Positions 16,041-22,434 of a DNA stretch of 22,434 nt are shown one piece after another. The notes beneath the pieces are model-generated. The model had not been told where the DNA came from. It saw only the letters and a list, made by a program, of their open reading frames with translations, and ran no database searches. Both the position numbers and the translations under genes were made by a program. Positions within the stretch are counted from its first letter, which is position 1. Each line of letters begins with the position of its first letter. Origin of the DNA: JBGPLJ01 sp041486385 (GTDB lineage: Bacteria; Pseudomonadota; Gammaproteobacteria; Steroidobacterales; Steroidobacteraceae); assembly GCA_041486385.1 (NCBI GenBank), contig JBGPLJ010000016.1:1-22434 (forward strand), given 5' to 3'.

Positions 16041-16816
16041 CGCCGAGGGTACGTGGCGTTCTGCTCATTGCCGTCACGGCCGCCGCGATCGCGACGGCAC
16101 TTTACGCGCCGCCCTTCGCGCAACCGCTGAGTTATCACAACTTCGCTGATCGCCGCGCCTTGTTCGGTGTCCCGAACTTCGGCGACATGTTGTCGAACCT
16201 GCCGTTTCTCTACGTCGGCCTCGCGGGGCTCTGGGCGCTGCGGCCGGGCGGACGAGCCGTTGTCGTCGAGCCGCTCGGACGCCTGCCCTATCTCATGTTC
16301 TTCCTGGGCATTCTGCTGACGGCCTTCGGCTCGTCCTGGTATCACCTCGCGCCCGACAATCAGCGGCTCCTGTGGGATCGGCTGCCGATTGCGGTCGCGC
16401 TCATGGCGCTCGTGTGTGGACTCATCGCCGAACGCGTGCAGCCCATGCTCGGGCGCGCACTCACGATGCCCGCCGTCGTCACTGGCATGGCAAGCGTCTG
16501 GTACTGGCAATGGAGCGCGGCGCACGGCGCTGAGAACCTGATGCCGTATCTCGTGCTGCAGGGTTACGCGACCGCGATGGTGCTGCTGCTCGCAACGCTC
16601 TATCCATCGGGCTTCACGCACGGCCGCATGTTGTTCGGCGCGTGTGGCTGGTATGTGCTCGCCAAGCTGCTGGAATGGGGCGACCTGTGGATCTACCAGC
16701 TGGGTGGAGTCGTCAGCGGCCACACGCTGAAACACCTGGCATCGGCTCTTGCGAGCTGGTGGGTCCTGCGTATGCTCATCCTGCGCCGTCCGGAACCCAA
16801 GGCTGCGACCGCATGA
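16037..16816 (+). CDS. Alkaline ceramidase-like (CREST superfamily) integral membrane hydrolase
   Basis: 259 residues with about seven hydrophobic segments. The CREST metal-dependent hydrolase signature is complete: Ser99/Ser100 and His103 in GSSWYH, Asp114 in LLWDRLP, and His229/His233 in SGHTLKH. The N-terminal FADRRALFGVPNFGDMLSNL, a segment just after the first helix, is common to bacterial proteins annotated as alkaline phytoceramidase. These enzymes hydrolyse amide bonds in lipids within the membrane. Most proteobacteria lack ceramides, so the true substrate here is uncertain. The start overlaps the DUF4198 stop and the stop overlaps ttcA (both ATGA), so the three are tightly coupled. 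Confidence 0.85.
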   Translation: MTPRVRGVLLIAVTAAAIATALYAPPFAQPLSYHNFADRRALFGVPNFGDMLSNLPFLYVGLAGLWALRPGGRAVVVEPLGRLPYLMFFLGILLTAFGSSWYHLAPDNQRLLWDRLPIAVALMALVCGLIAERVQPMLGRALTMPAVVTGMASVWYWQWSAAHGAENLMPYLVLQGYATAMVLLLATLYPSGFTHGRMLFGACGWYVLAKLLEWGDLWIYQLGGVVSGHTLKHLASALASWWVLRMLILRRPEPKAATA

Positions 16817-17601
16817 ACGCTGTGCTCGAACGTCCGTCAAACACCGCGAAGAAGCTCGAGGCGCATCTGCGCGGGCTCGTCGGCAAGGCGATCGACGACT
16901 ACGGCATGATCCGCGAGGGCGATCGCGTGATGGTTTGTCTCTCGGGCGGCAAGGATTCGTACACGCTGCTCGATCTCTTGCTCTCCCTGCAGCGGAGCGC
17001 GCCGGTCAGGTTCGAGCTGATCGCCGTCAACCTCGATCAGAAGCAGCCCAATTTCCCCGCGCACGTTCTGCCCGACTATCTGACGGCGCTCGGCGTGCCG
17101 TTTCACATCATCCAGCAGGATACCTACAGCGTCGTCAAACGCGTGATTCCCGAAGGCAAGACGACCTGCGGCCTGTGTTCACGCCTGCGGCGCGGCGCGC
17201 TCTACGCTTACGCATCCGAAAACGGCATCACCAAGATCGCGCTCGGGCATCACCGCGACGATATCGTCGAAACACTTTTTCTCAATCTCTTTCACGGCGG
17301 GAAGTTGAAGACCATGCCGCCGAAGCTGCGTTCGGACGACGGCAAGCACGTGGTGATCCGCCCGCTCGCTTATGTCGCCGAACGCGACATCGAGCGTTAT
17401 GCGCGCGCGAAGAATTTTCCGCTCATTCCCTGCGATCTCTGCGGATCGCAGCCGAATCTCGAGCGCGTGGCCATCAAGAAGATGCTGGCGCAGTGGGAGC
17501 AGGAGCACCCGGGGCGCGTGGCGGCTATTTTTTCGAGTCTCACGAACGTCGAGGCTTCGCACCTCGCCGACCCGAAACTCTACGACTTCAAGAGCTTGTA
17601 G
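16813..17601 (+). CDS. ttcA: tRNA 2-thiocytidine(32) synthetase TtcA
   Basis: 262 residues from ATG 16813; the frame stays open upstream to 16642, but the ATGA overlap with the previous stop and the family N-terminus support this start. ATP-pyrophosphatase motif SGGKDS (44-49), CGLC (Cys119, Cys122) and PCDLCGSQPNLER (Cys207, Cys210). TtcA binds a [4Fe-4S] cluster by three Cys, most likely 119, 122 and 210, and adds sulfur to C32 of certain tRNAs in the cytoplasm. GHHRDDIVETLFLNLF is also diagnostic. It is the last gene of the M32 operon and is followed at once by an inverted repeat. I am confident of family and function. Confidence 0.96.
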   Translation: MNAVLERPSNTAKKLEAHLRGLVGKAIDDYGMIREGDRVMVCLSGGKDSYTLLDLLLSLQRSAPVRFELIAVNLDQKQPNFPAHVLPDYLTALGVPFHIIQQDTYSVVKRVIPEGKTTCGLCSRLRRGALYAYASENGITKIALGHHRDDIVETLFLNLFHGGKLKTMPPKLRSDDGKHVVIRPLAYVAERDIERYARAKNFPLIPCDLCGSQPNLERVAIKKMLAQWEQEHPGRVAAIFSSLTNVEASHLADPKLYDFKSL

Positions 17602-17603
17602 CA

Positions 17604-17631
17604 GGGGTCTGACCCCTTGGGGTCAGACCCC
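17604..17631. terminator. GGGGTCTGACCCC inverted repeat, probable bidirectional terminator
   Basis: GGGGTCTGACCCC (17604-17616), TT, GGGGTCAGACCCC (17619-17631): a perfect 13-bp stem. Each arm is itself nearly palindromic. It begins two bases after the ttcA stop and ends six bases before the stop of the convergent ABM gene. Partial copies at 13573 and 13664 mark it as a dispersed repeat. Confidence 0.7.
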
Positions 17632-17637
17632 GTCTAG

Positions 17638-17943
17638 TTAGTCCTTGCCGTCGTCGGACATGCCGAGCGTGCGTTCGTGTGAGGTGAACTGGCTGCACCA
17701 CTCGTCGAGCTTGGCGTAGCGCTCGGAATGGGTCTTGCGGAAGTTTTCGTAGGCCGGGCGCGAGCGCCATACGTCGACCGTGATGAAATTCGTGGAGGTT
17801 TCGAGCGAGCGGAAGAGATTGGTGCCGATGAAATCGGGACTCGAGCGGAAGAACTCGACCCAGTCGCCGTCCGCGCCGTAGACCCGCTCGAACTCGGCGA
17901 GCCGTTCGGGACGCACTTCATATTGCCAGACGATTCGATACAT
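17638..17943 (-). CDS. ABM-domain (antibiotic biosynthesis monooxygenase-like) small protein
   Basis: 101 residues; GGAG lies 9 bases before ATG 17943. The chain MYRIVWQYEVRPERLAEFERVYG, in part, then FIGTNLFRSL, NFITVDVWRSRPAYENF is the ferredoxin-like beta-alpha-beta pattern of ABM dimeric alpha/beta-barrel proteins. Such proteins act as monooxygenases, isomerases or simple ligand-binding dimers, and many have no assigned reaction. No heme or flavin motif is visible. It is convergent with ttcA and divergent from the phosphatase/glycohydrolase gene, with a 77-base gap that may hold both promoters. Confidence 0.8.
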   Translation of the reverse strand: MYRIVWQYEVRPERLAEFERVYGADGDWVEFFRSSPDFIGTNLFRSLETSTNFITVDVWRSRPAYENFRKTHSERYAKLDEWCSQFTSHERTLGMSDDGKD

Positions 17944-17986
17944 TCGATGGAGCTCCGCCCGCCAAGGGCGCTCAAGACGCTGCCGT

Positions 17987-17992
17987 TATACT
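17987..17992 (+). promoter_or_regulatory. Candidate -10 box for the phosphatase/glycohydrolase operon
   Basis: TATACT matches the -10 consensus at 5 of 6 bases and lies 28 bases before ATG 18021. No convincing -35 element is at the right distance, so this is weak. The ribosome-binding site for 18021 is AGGA at 18013-18016. Confidence 0.3.
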
Positions 17993-18020
17993 TGAAGGAC
18001 CGACAAGTTAGCAGGAACAC

Positions 18021-19097
18021 ATGAGCGATTCACGCACGGCCGCGATTGTCGCCTCGATTCCGACCCCGCTTGCCAACAGCTATTGGGTCGAGCCCGAGCG
18101 CCTGCTCGCCGGCGAGTACCCGGGCGGCATCGACTTGTACGACACGGAGCGCCGCCTGGGCCAGCTGCTTGCGGCCGGCGTGACCTACTTTATCAATCTC
18201 ACGCAGCCCGGCGAATTGCCCGACTACGAGCACCGCCTGCCCGCGCACAATGCGGCGGGGCGCCCGATCATCCACGTACGTAAGCCCATCGTGGATCACT
18301 CGCTGCCGGCCGAACGCTGGCATATGGCGGAAATCCTCGAGTATCTGCAGCGCGCGATCGCCGAAGGCCATTGTGTCTATGTGCATTGCCACGCGGGTAT
18401 CGGCCGTACCGGCACCGTCGTCGGCTGTCACCTCGTCGAACGCGGCGGCAGTGCTCCGCAAGCGCTCGAGCGCCTGAACGTCCTCTATCGCGCGAGTCAA
18501 CGCTTCGGTCTGCATCCACAGGTACCGGAAACAGTCGAGCAAACGGAATACGTCCTGAGTTGGCGTCCGGGCGCCCATGCGCCCGCAGGGCAGCCGCCGA
18601 TCGAACTCGATGCAGCCAAGATACTGCGCGATCGCTATCTCGGCGCACTCGTGGGACTCGCCGTGGGCGATGCGCTCGGCGTCAGCGTGCAGTATCGCAA
18701 AGCGGGTTCCTTCACACCGCTCGGCGACGTGATCGGCGGCGGCGCTTTTGAATTGCCGCGCGGCGCGTGGAGCGATGACACGGCCATGACTCTGTGTCTC
18801 GCCGAGAGTCTCATCGAATGTAACGGTTCGGACGCGATGGACCAGGTGCGCCGCTATCGCAAATGGCAGCTGGAAGGCCACCTGTCGGCGACCGGTCAAT
18901 GCGTCGGCATCACCGCGTCGGTCGCCAAGGCGATCGCGACCGCGCAATGGAGCGGTAAAGCGCATGCCGGATCACACGATCCGTCCCGCCTCGACAAGGA
19001 AGCGCTCACGCGCGTGGCGGCTCCGGTGCTTTTCGCATTCGCCGATGCCGCGCGCGCCGTCGAGCTCGCGGTGGAAACCACGCGCGTGACGCATTAG
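18021..19097 (+). CDS. Tyrosine/dual-specificity phosphatase fused to ADP-ribosylglycohydrolase, cut by in-frame TAG
   Basis: 358 residues up to TAG 19095-19097. Residues 20-185 are a cysteine phosphatase: the P-loop HCHAGIGRT gives Cys123 and Arg129, and Asp92 in PIVDHSLP is a candidate general acid. From about residue 203 an ADP-ribosylglycohydrolase (ARH) domain begins (RYLGALVGLAVGDALG, then WSDDTAM at 250-256 with the first metal Asp pair 252/253). The frame stays open after TAG through the rest of the ARH domain to 19556, so the gene was one fusion of about 511 codons. The product as written keeps the phosphatase but lacks the second metal-binding segment, so the ARH half should be inactive. 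The amber follows THx and precedes APLVLDACRYFAG, where a Gln (CAG) is plausible; a single C-to-T change would explain it. Confidence 0.88.
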   Translation: MSDSRTAAIVASIPTPLANSYWVEPERLLAGEYPGGIDLYDTERRLGQLLAAGVTYFINLTQPGELPDYEHRLPAHNAAGRPIIHVRKPIVDHSLPAERWHMAEILEYLQRAIAEGHCVYVHCHAGIGRTGTVVGCHLVERGGSAPQALERLNVLYRASQRFGLHPQVPETVEQTEYVLSWRPGAHAPAGQPPIELDAAKILRDRYLGALVGLAVGDALGVSVQYRKAGSFTPLGDVIGGGAFELPRGAWSDDTAMTLCLAESLIECNGSDAMDQVRRYRKWQLEGHLSATGQCVGITASVAKAIATAQWSGKAHAGSHDPSRLDKEALTRVAAPVLFAFADAARAVELAVETTRVTH

Positions 19098-19556
19098 GCG
19101 CCGCTGGTGCTCGATGCCTGCCGCTACTTCGCGGGCTTGCTCGTTGGCGCGCTGCGCGGAATCTCCAGGACGAAGTTGCTGAGCGCCACTTTCGAGCCAC
19201 TGCCCGGACTCTGGCGGGCGAATCCGCTCAAGGAGCCGGTGGCGGCGATTGCAGCAGCGGCAGCATCCGCACTCGAGCCGCCGGAGGCGGGCGGCGGCGG
19301 CAACATTCTCGATTCCCTGCGCGCTGTGCTCTGGGCCTTTGCGAAGGCCAGGAATTTCCGCGAGGGCGCGCTGCTCGTGGTCAATCTCGGCGGCGACGCG
19401 GATGTGGCAGGGGCCGCGTACGGTCTGCTCGCTGGCGCCTATTACGGAGTTGCGGCGTTGCCGGCCACCTGGCGGGCCGCGGTGCTGCGCCGTGAAATGA
19501 TTGAGGAGTTCGCCGATCGCCTGCTCGCCACCTCGTTGACGGAGCTGGGCTCGTGA
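19098..19556 (+). pseudogene. Remnant C-terminal part of the ADP-ribosylglycohydrolase domain
   Basis: In the same frame as the gene at 18021 and separated from it only by TAG 19095-19097. It reads APLVLDACRYFAGLLVGALRG (in part), then AFAKARNFREGALLVVNLGGDADVAGAAYG, the usual ARH C-terminal metal segment, and LAGAYYG. An internal GTG at 19107 could start a 149-residue product, but it has no ribosome-binding site. The metal motif reads GGDADV where Thr or Ser normally follows the second Asp. The stop TGA overlaps the next gene's GTG (GTGA), so the original full-length gene was coupled to it. It could be read-through protein, dead sequence or the result of a sequencing error. Confidence 0.75.
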
Positions 19557-20599
19557 CGGCGCGCCGCGCCTGCGCCAGGCGCCCGCGCGCCCGCGCCTGG
19601 ACGCGCCTGCCCGACGCGGAGCTCTTGCAGCTGCGATTCTGCGACCTCAGTCTGACGCTCGACGGCACGCGAGTTGCGCCGAGGATCCGGCGGCTTTATG
19701 CCGAGCTCGACGCGCGCGGCCTCGATTTCCGTCCGCACTGCTGGCTCGCCGAGGAGTGGTTTTCTCCGGACGGCGTGCCCGGGATCGCGGTGCCCTTCTA
19801 CCTTGCACACCCGCGTCTCGAAAGGCTCGAGCGCCGCATGATGCACGAGGTGGAAGGCGGCAACGCCCCCTGGCTTATGCGCATTCTGCGGCACGAAGCC
19901 GGTCATGCGCTGGACACCGCGTATCGTCTGCGCCGCCGCCGCGGCTGGCGCGAAGCTTTCGGACCCGCATCGCTCCCGTACCCCGACAGCTACAAGCCGC
20001 GGCCAGGGAGTCGGCGCTTCGTGCAGCATCTCGGCTCGTGGTACGCGCAGAGCCATCCGACTGAAGATTTCGCCGAGACGTTCGCCGTCTGGCTGCAGCC
20101 GCGTTCGCGCTGGCGCTCGCGCTACGCCGACTGGCCGGCGCTCGGCAAGCTCGAATTCGTGGAAGAGCTCATGCGCGAGGTACGTGGTCGGCGGCCACCC
20201 GTCAGGCGCCGCGATGAGATCGAACCGCTGGCGAAGGATACGCAGACTCTCGCGCAGCACTACCGGCGCAAGCTTGCGCGCTACCGGCGCCTGCGCCGCA
20301 GCCTCGCCGACGACATGATCCGCCGGGTCTTCGGCGCGCCGCGCGGCAAGCCTCGTCCGGTTTCCGCGGCAACCTTCATGCGCCGGGCCAAGCACGACAT
20401 CCGCCGCGCGGTGCGGCGACGGAGCGACGCGAGCGATTACGCGATTCATCAGGTACTGCGGCTCATCATCGATCGGTGCGTCGCCGGGCATCTCGCGGTC
20501 ACCGTGCCGGCGCGCGCTGCCCGTCGCAATGCCGTGTGGCTGACGCTGCATCTCGTCGAGTTTCTCGACAATCGCCCCGGCCGGCGGCTCCCGCTATGA
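19553..20599 (+). CDS. Putative zinc metallopeptidase (HEAGH type)
   Basis: 348 residues from GTG 19553, which overlaps the upstream TGA. Residues 105-125 contain RILRHEAGHALDTAYRL, giving zinc ligands His114 and His118 and catalytic Glu115. SHPTEDFAETFAVWL (167-181) supplies Glu171 or Glu175 as third ligand, a gluzincin-like layout. No signal peptide or membrane segment; very Arg-rich, especially 1-20 and 215-310, so probably cytoplasmic. The domain differs from the standard RHEIGH Peptidase_Mx sequence I know. Family members of this kind are, to my knowledge, only annotated as putative metallopeptidases. Next to an ATP-grasp ligase it may cleave or trim the peptide-like bond the ligase makes; this is inference. 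Confidence 0.78.
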   Translation: MTARRACARRPRARAWTRLPDAELLQLRFCDLSLTLDGTRVAPRIRRLYAELDARGLDFRPHCWLAEEWFSPDGVPGIAVPFYLAHPRLERLERRMMHEVEGGNAPWLMRILRHEAGHALDTAYRLRRRRGWREAFGPASLPYPDSYKPRPGSRRFVQHLGSWYAQSHPTEDFAETFAVWLQPRSRWRSRYADWPALGKLEFVEELMREVRGRRPPVRRRDEIEPLAKDTQTLAQHYRRKLARYRRLRRSLADDMIRRVFGAPRGKPRPVSAATFMRRAKHDIRRAVRRRSDASDYAIHQVLRLIIDRCVAGHLAVTVPARAARRNAVWLTLHLVEFLDNRPGRRLPL

Positions 20600-21627
20600 A
20601 GAAGCTGCGCACCCTGGTGCTGATGCATCAGAGCCTGGTGCCGCCGGAGAGCCTCGAGGGCCGCAGCCCCGCCGAGATCGAGGAGTGGCGCACCGAGTAC
20701 GACGTGATGACGCATCTGGGGGCGGCGGGGCACGAGGTGCGCGCGCTCGGCATTCTCGACAGTCTCACCGAATTGCGTGCCGCGATTCAGGACTGGAAGC
20801 CGGACATTGCCTTCAATCTGCTCGAGGAATTCAACGGCATCGTGACCTACGACCAGCACGTCGTCGCGTTTCTCGAGCTCATGCAGCAGCCCTACACCGG
20901 CTGCAATCCGCGCGGACTCACCTTGTCGCGCGACAAGGTGCTGTCGAAGCAGCTCCTTGCCTACCATCGAATTCCGACACCGCAGTTCATGCTCTTTCCG
21001 CGCGCGCGGCGCGTGCGGATTCCGCGCAAGCTCCAGTATCCGCTGTTCGTCAAGTCGGCGACGGAAGACGCATCCGTCGGCATCGCGCAGGCTTCAGTGG
21101 TCGAGGATGCCGCGCGGCTGACGGAGCGGATTCAATTCATTCACGAGCAGACGCAGACCGATGCGCTCGTCGAGGAGTACATCGATGGGCGCGAGCTCTA
21201 CGTGGGCGTGATCGGCAACGAGCGCCTCACCGTGCTGCCCGTATGGGAAATGACCTTTGGCTCGCTCCCGGAGAACCTGCCGGCGATCGCGACCCGCAAG
21301 ATCAAATGGGATCCCAAGTACCAGGCGAAGTACGGGATCAAGACGCGCGCCGCGACGGAGCTCGAGCCGGTGGTCAGTCAACAGCTCAAGCGCCAGGCCA
21401 GGCGCATCTACAAGGCGCTGCATCTCACCGGTTACGCGCGCATGGACTTTCGCGTGCGCGCCGATGGGCGCATCTACGTCCTCGAAGCCAATGCCAATCC
21501 GAATCTCGCGGCGCACGAGGATTTCGCCGAATCGGCGCGCTCCGGCGGTCTCGGGTACGATGAGCTCCTGCAGAAGATCTTATCGCTCGGACTCGGCTAT
21601 CAGGCCGCATGGAGACAGGTCGTATGA
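20596..21627 (+). CDS. ATP-grasp ligase related to D-Ala-D-Ala ligase
   Basis: 343 residues from ATG 20596, overlapping the previous stop (ATGA). Three-domain ATP-grasp pattern: an N-terminal part (1-105) with AFNLLEEFNG in place of the Ddl N-domain motif; SRDKVLSKQLL (111-121); the ATP-binding YPLFVKSATEDASVGIA (148-164, Lys153); LVEEYIDGRELYVGVIG (191-207); and metal-binding RMDFRVRADGRIYVLEANANPNL (282-304, Asp284, Glu297, Asn299). Ddl enzymes end this last motif with NxxPGxT; here it is NANPNL, so the acceptor site probably differs and cell-wall D-Ala-D-Ala synthesis is unlikely. It should join a carboxylate to an amine (or similar) through an acyl-phosphate in the cytoplasm. Donor and acceptor unknown. 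Confidence 0.88.
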   Translation: MKKLRTLVLMHQSLVPPESLEGRSPAEIEEWRTEYDVMTHLGAAGHEVRALGILDSLTELRAAIQDWKPDIAFNLLEEFNGIVTYDQHVVAFLELMQQPYTGCNPRGLTLSRDKVLSKQLLAYHRIPTPQFMLFPRARRVRIPRKLQYPLFVKSATEDASVGIAQASVVEDAARLTERIQFIHEQTQTDALVEEYIDGRELYVGVIGNERLTVLPVWEMTFGSLPENLPAIATRKIKWDPKYQAKYGIKTRAATELEPVVSQQLKRQARRIYKALHLTGYARMDFRVRADGRIYVLEANANPNLAAHEDFAESARSGGLGYDELLQKILSLGLGYQAAWRQVV

Positions 21628-22226
21628 CGCGCCGGATTACTTTGAGGCGACACCTGATGCAGGTTGGCCTGGCTCTGGTCGCGGTCGCGGCGTTGTCGGC
21701 AGCCCGGCTCAAGGACGCTGATCTGGAAATGATCTGCGACTGGTTCGAGGGCGTGTACGACGTTGCGAACACGGCGGGCGGCATCGGCGCGCTCGGTCAT
21801 TCGCTGCGGGTCGAGCGCGTGTCCTCGCCGATGATCGGCTGGCACGTGTTTTACGCCGAGGAGCGCGACGCCAACGGCGGCCTCATCGCGCAGGAATTCC
21901 TGAGCTTCGAGCTGGCACCCAACAAGAAGTCGATCGTCGAGACGAGCTACTCCTTCCGCGAGCCGCTGCGCTGGGAGAACGGGCTCGATCGCCCCGATAT
22001 CTTCAAATCGATCATCAGTGATGATCTCGCGCCCGCCAATGGCTGTGAGATCTTCTGGTCGCGCGACGCGAAGGGCTTCACCGGCAAGAGCACGCCGCAC
22101 GCATGCCGCCTGCGCTCCCGCTCGAGCGGCGACGCCATGCAGATTGATCTGAGCGCGCGGCTCACGCCCGCTGAATTCACCTACGGCGATCGCGCCTTTA
22201 GCAAGCGTCTCCCCGGTAGCCGCTAA
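21624..22226 (+). CDS. CpcT/CpeT-like protein with N-terminal membrane or signal segment
   Basis: 200 residues from ATG 21624, overlapping the ATP-grasp stop (ATGA), with GGAG 9 bases upstream. Residues 1-30 (MTRRITLRRHLMQVGLALVAVAALSA) look like a signal peptide or membrane anchor. The rest follows the CpeT pattern: MICDWFEGVYDVANTA (about 41-56), GWHVFYAEER, FLSFEL, ETSYSFREP, GCEIFWSRDAKGFTGKS (about 141-157) and a closing beta-strand set. Cyanobacterial CpcT/CpeT attach bilins to phycobiliproteins, but relatives exist in bacteria without phycobilisomes and their roles are not known. Here it may bind a small hydrophobic or peptide-like product of the upstream enzymes outside the cytoplasm; that is speculation. 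Confidence 0.75.
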   Translation: MTRRITLRRHLMQVGLALVAVAALSAARLKDADLEMICDWFEGVYDVANTAGGIGALGHSLRVERVSSPMIGWHVFYAEERDANGGLIAQEFLSFELAPNKKSIVETSYSFREPLRWENGLDRPDIFKSIISDDLAPANGCEIFWSRDAKGFTGKSTPHACRLRSRSSGDAMQIDLSARLTPAEFTYGDRAFSKRLPGSR

Positions 22227-22313
22227 TCCCCCGCCCGGTGCCGGTGTCAGGATCCGGGGGTATTGGGGCGTGCGGCGGGGAGCCGTTCCTCGGCGCTCAT
22301 GAGAAAACGTGCA

Positions 22314-22396
22314 GAGGAAAAAAGGGAACGCTGACTTTTCCGCCTGCGTGACTTAAAGCGTCGCACTCGCGATCCGGGGAGTTCCCTTTTTTCCTC
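22314..22396. repeat. Long perfect inverted repeat (16-bp arms)
   Basis: GAGGAAAAAAGGGAAC (22314-22329) and GTTCCCTTTTTTCCTC (22381-22396) are exact reverse complements, 51 bases apart. The left arm continues GCTGACTTTTCC, a shorter GGAAAA/TTTTCC pairing within itself. No ORF lies inside. It looks like a paired REP-type or MITE-like unit, with possible terminator activity for the operon ending at 22226. Confidence 0.7.
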
Positions 22397-22434
22397 GCAA
22401 ACCTTGCGGGGCCGGGCGAGCCGACAGCGTCCAG

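Noticed and set aside
19095..19097. TAG as pyrrolysine or other programmed recoding
   Set aside because: No pyl genes in the window, no visible recoding structure, and UAG-G is not a notably leaky context. A nonsense change or sequence error is simpler.
19442..20551. 369-codon minus-strand frame over the HEAGH metallopeptidase
   Set aside because: Antisense shadow; the plus-strand gene has the zinc motif and coupling overlaps on both sides.
20596..21627. Naming the ATP-grasp gene ddl
   Set aside because: The final metal motif lacks the PGxT ending of true D-Ala-D-Ala ligases and the neighbours are not cell-wall genes.
22228..22260. CCCCCG...CGGGGG as terminator for the last operon
   Set aside because: Only a 6-bp stem with a 21-base loop and no T-run; the larger inverted repeat downstream is a better candidate.

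Overview
The window comes from a GC-rich (roughly 60-66 % by spot counts), gene-dense chromosome. A TtcA-type tRNA thiolase, DUF5666 lipoproteins, tannase and DmdA/GcvT-like enzymes, and proteobacterial-style intergenic repeats suggest a heterotrophic beta- or gammaproteobacterium. I cannot name a genus. There are no rRNA or tRNA genes, CRISPR arrays, transposases or phage genes. No gap between genes exceeds 300 bases.

Layout. Positions 2-2364 hold the 3' end of a tannase/feruloyl-esterase gene and two secreted proteins of unknown role, with a strong terminator at 981-1008. Positions 2466-5157 hold a folate-dependent (GcvT/DmdA-like) C1-transfer enzyme, a convergent SRPBCC protein, and a divergent isocitrate lyase/PEP mutase family enzyme. 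A perfect TTGGTACCAA palindrome lies between the last two. Positions 5188-10434 form a minus-strand run: SDR oxidoreductase, MOP-type flippase, stand-alone AMP-forming ligase, and a fused carrier-protein/acyltransferase (ACP-GNAT-GNAT-like). The last three look like a small acyl-activation, transfer and export module. Positions 10588-13511 hold a MazG-like pyrophosphohydrolase, a multi-repeat DUF5666 lipoprotein and a convergent secreted protein.

Positions 13803-17601 are a plus-strand operon: an M32 carboxypeptidase, a DUF4198 periplasmic protein, an alkaline-ceramidase-like membrane hydrolase and ttcA. The last three are joined by 4-base ATGA overlaps, and the operon ends at a GGGGTCTGACCCC inverted repeat. 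A small ABM-domain gene follows on the minus strand.

Positions 18021-22226 are the most interesting part. Four genes are chained by 4-base overlaps: a tyrosine-phosphatase/ADP-ribosylglycohydrolase fusion, an HEAGH putative zinc metallopeptidase, a D-Ala-D-Ala-ligase-like ATP-grasp enzyme and a signal-peptide-bearing CpeT-like protein. I infer an uncharacterised ligation/hydrolysis pathway. In this genome the first gene carries an in-frame TAG at 19095-19097 inside the glycohydrolase domain, so it is a recent pseudogene, a separately functioning phosphatase, or a sequence error. The window ends in a long perfect inverted repeat (22314-22396).
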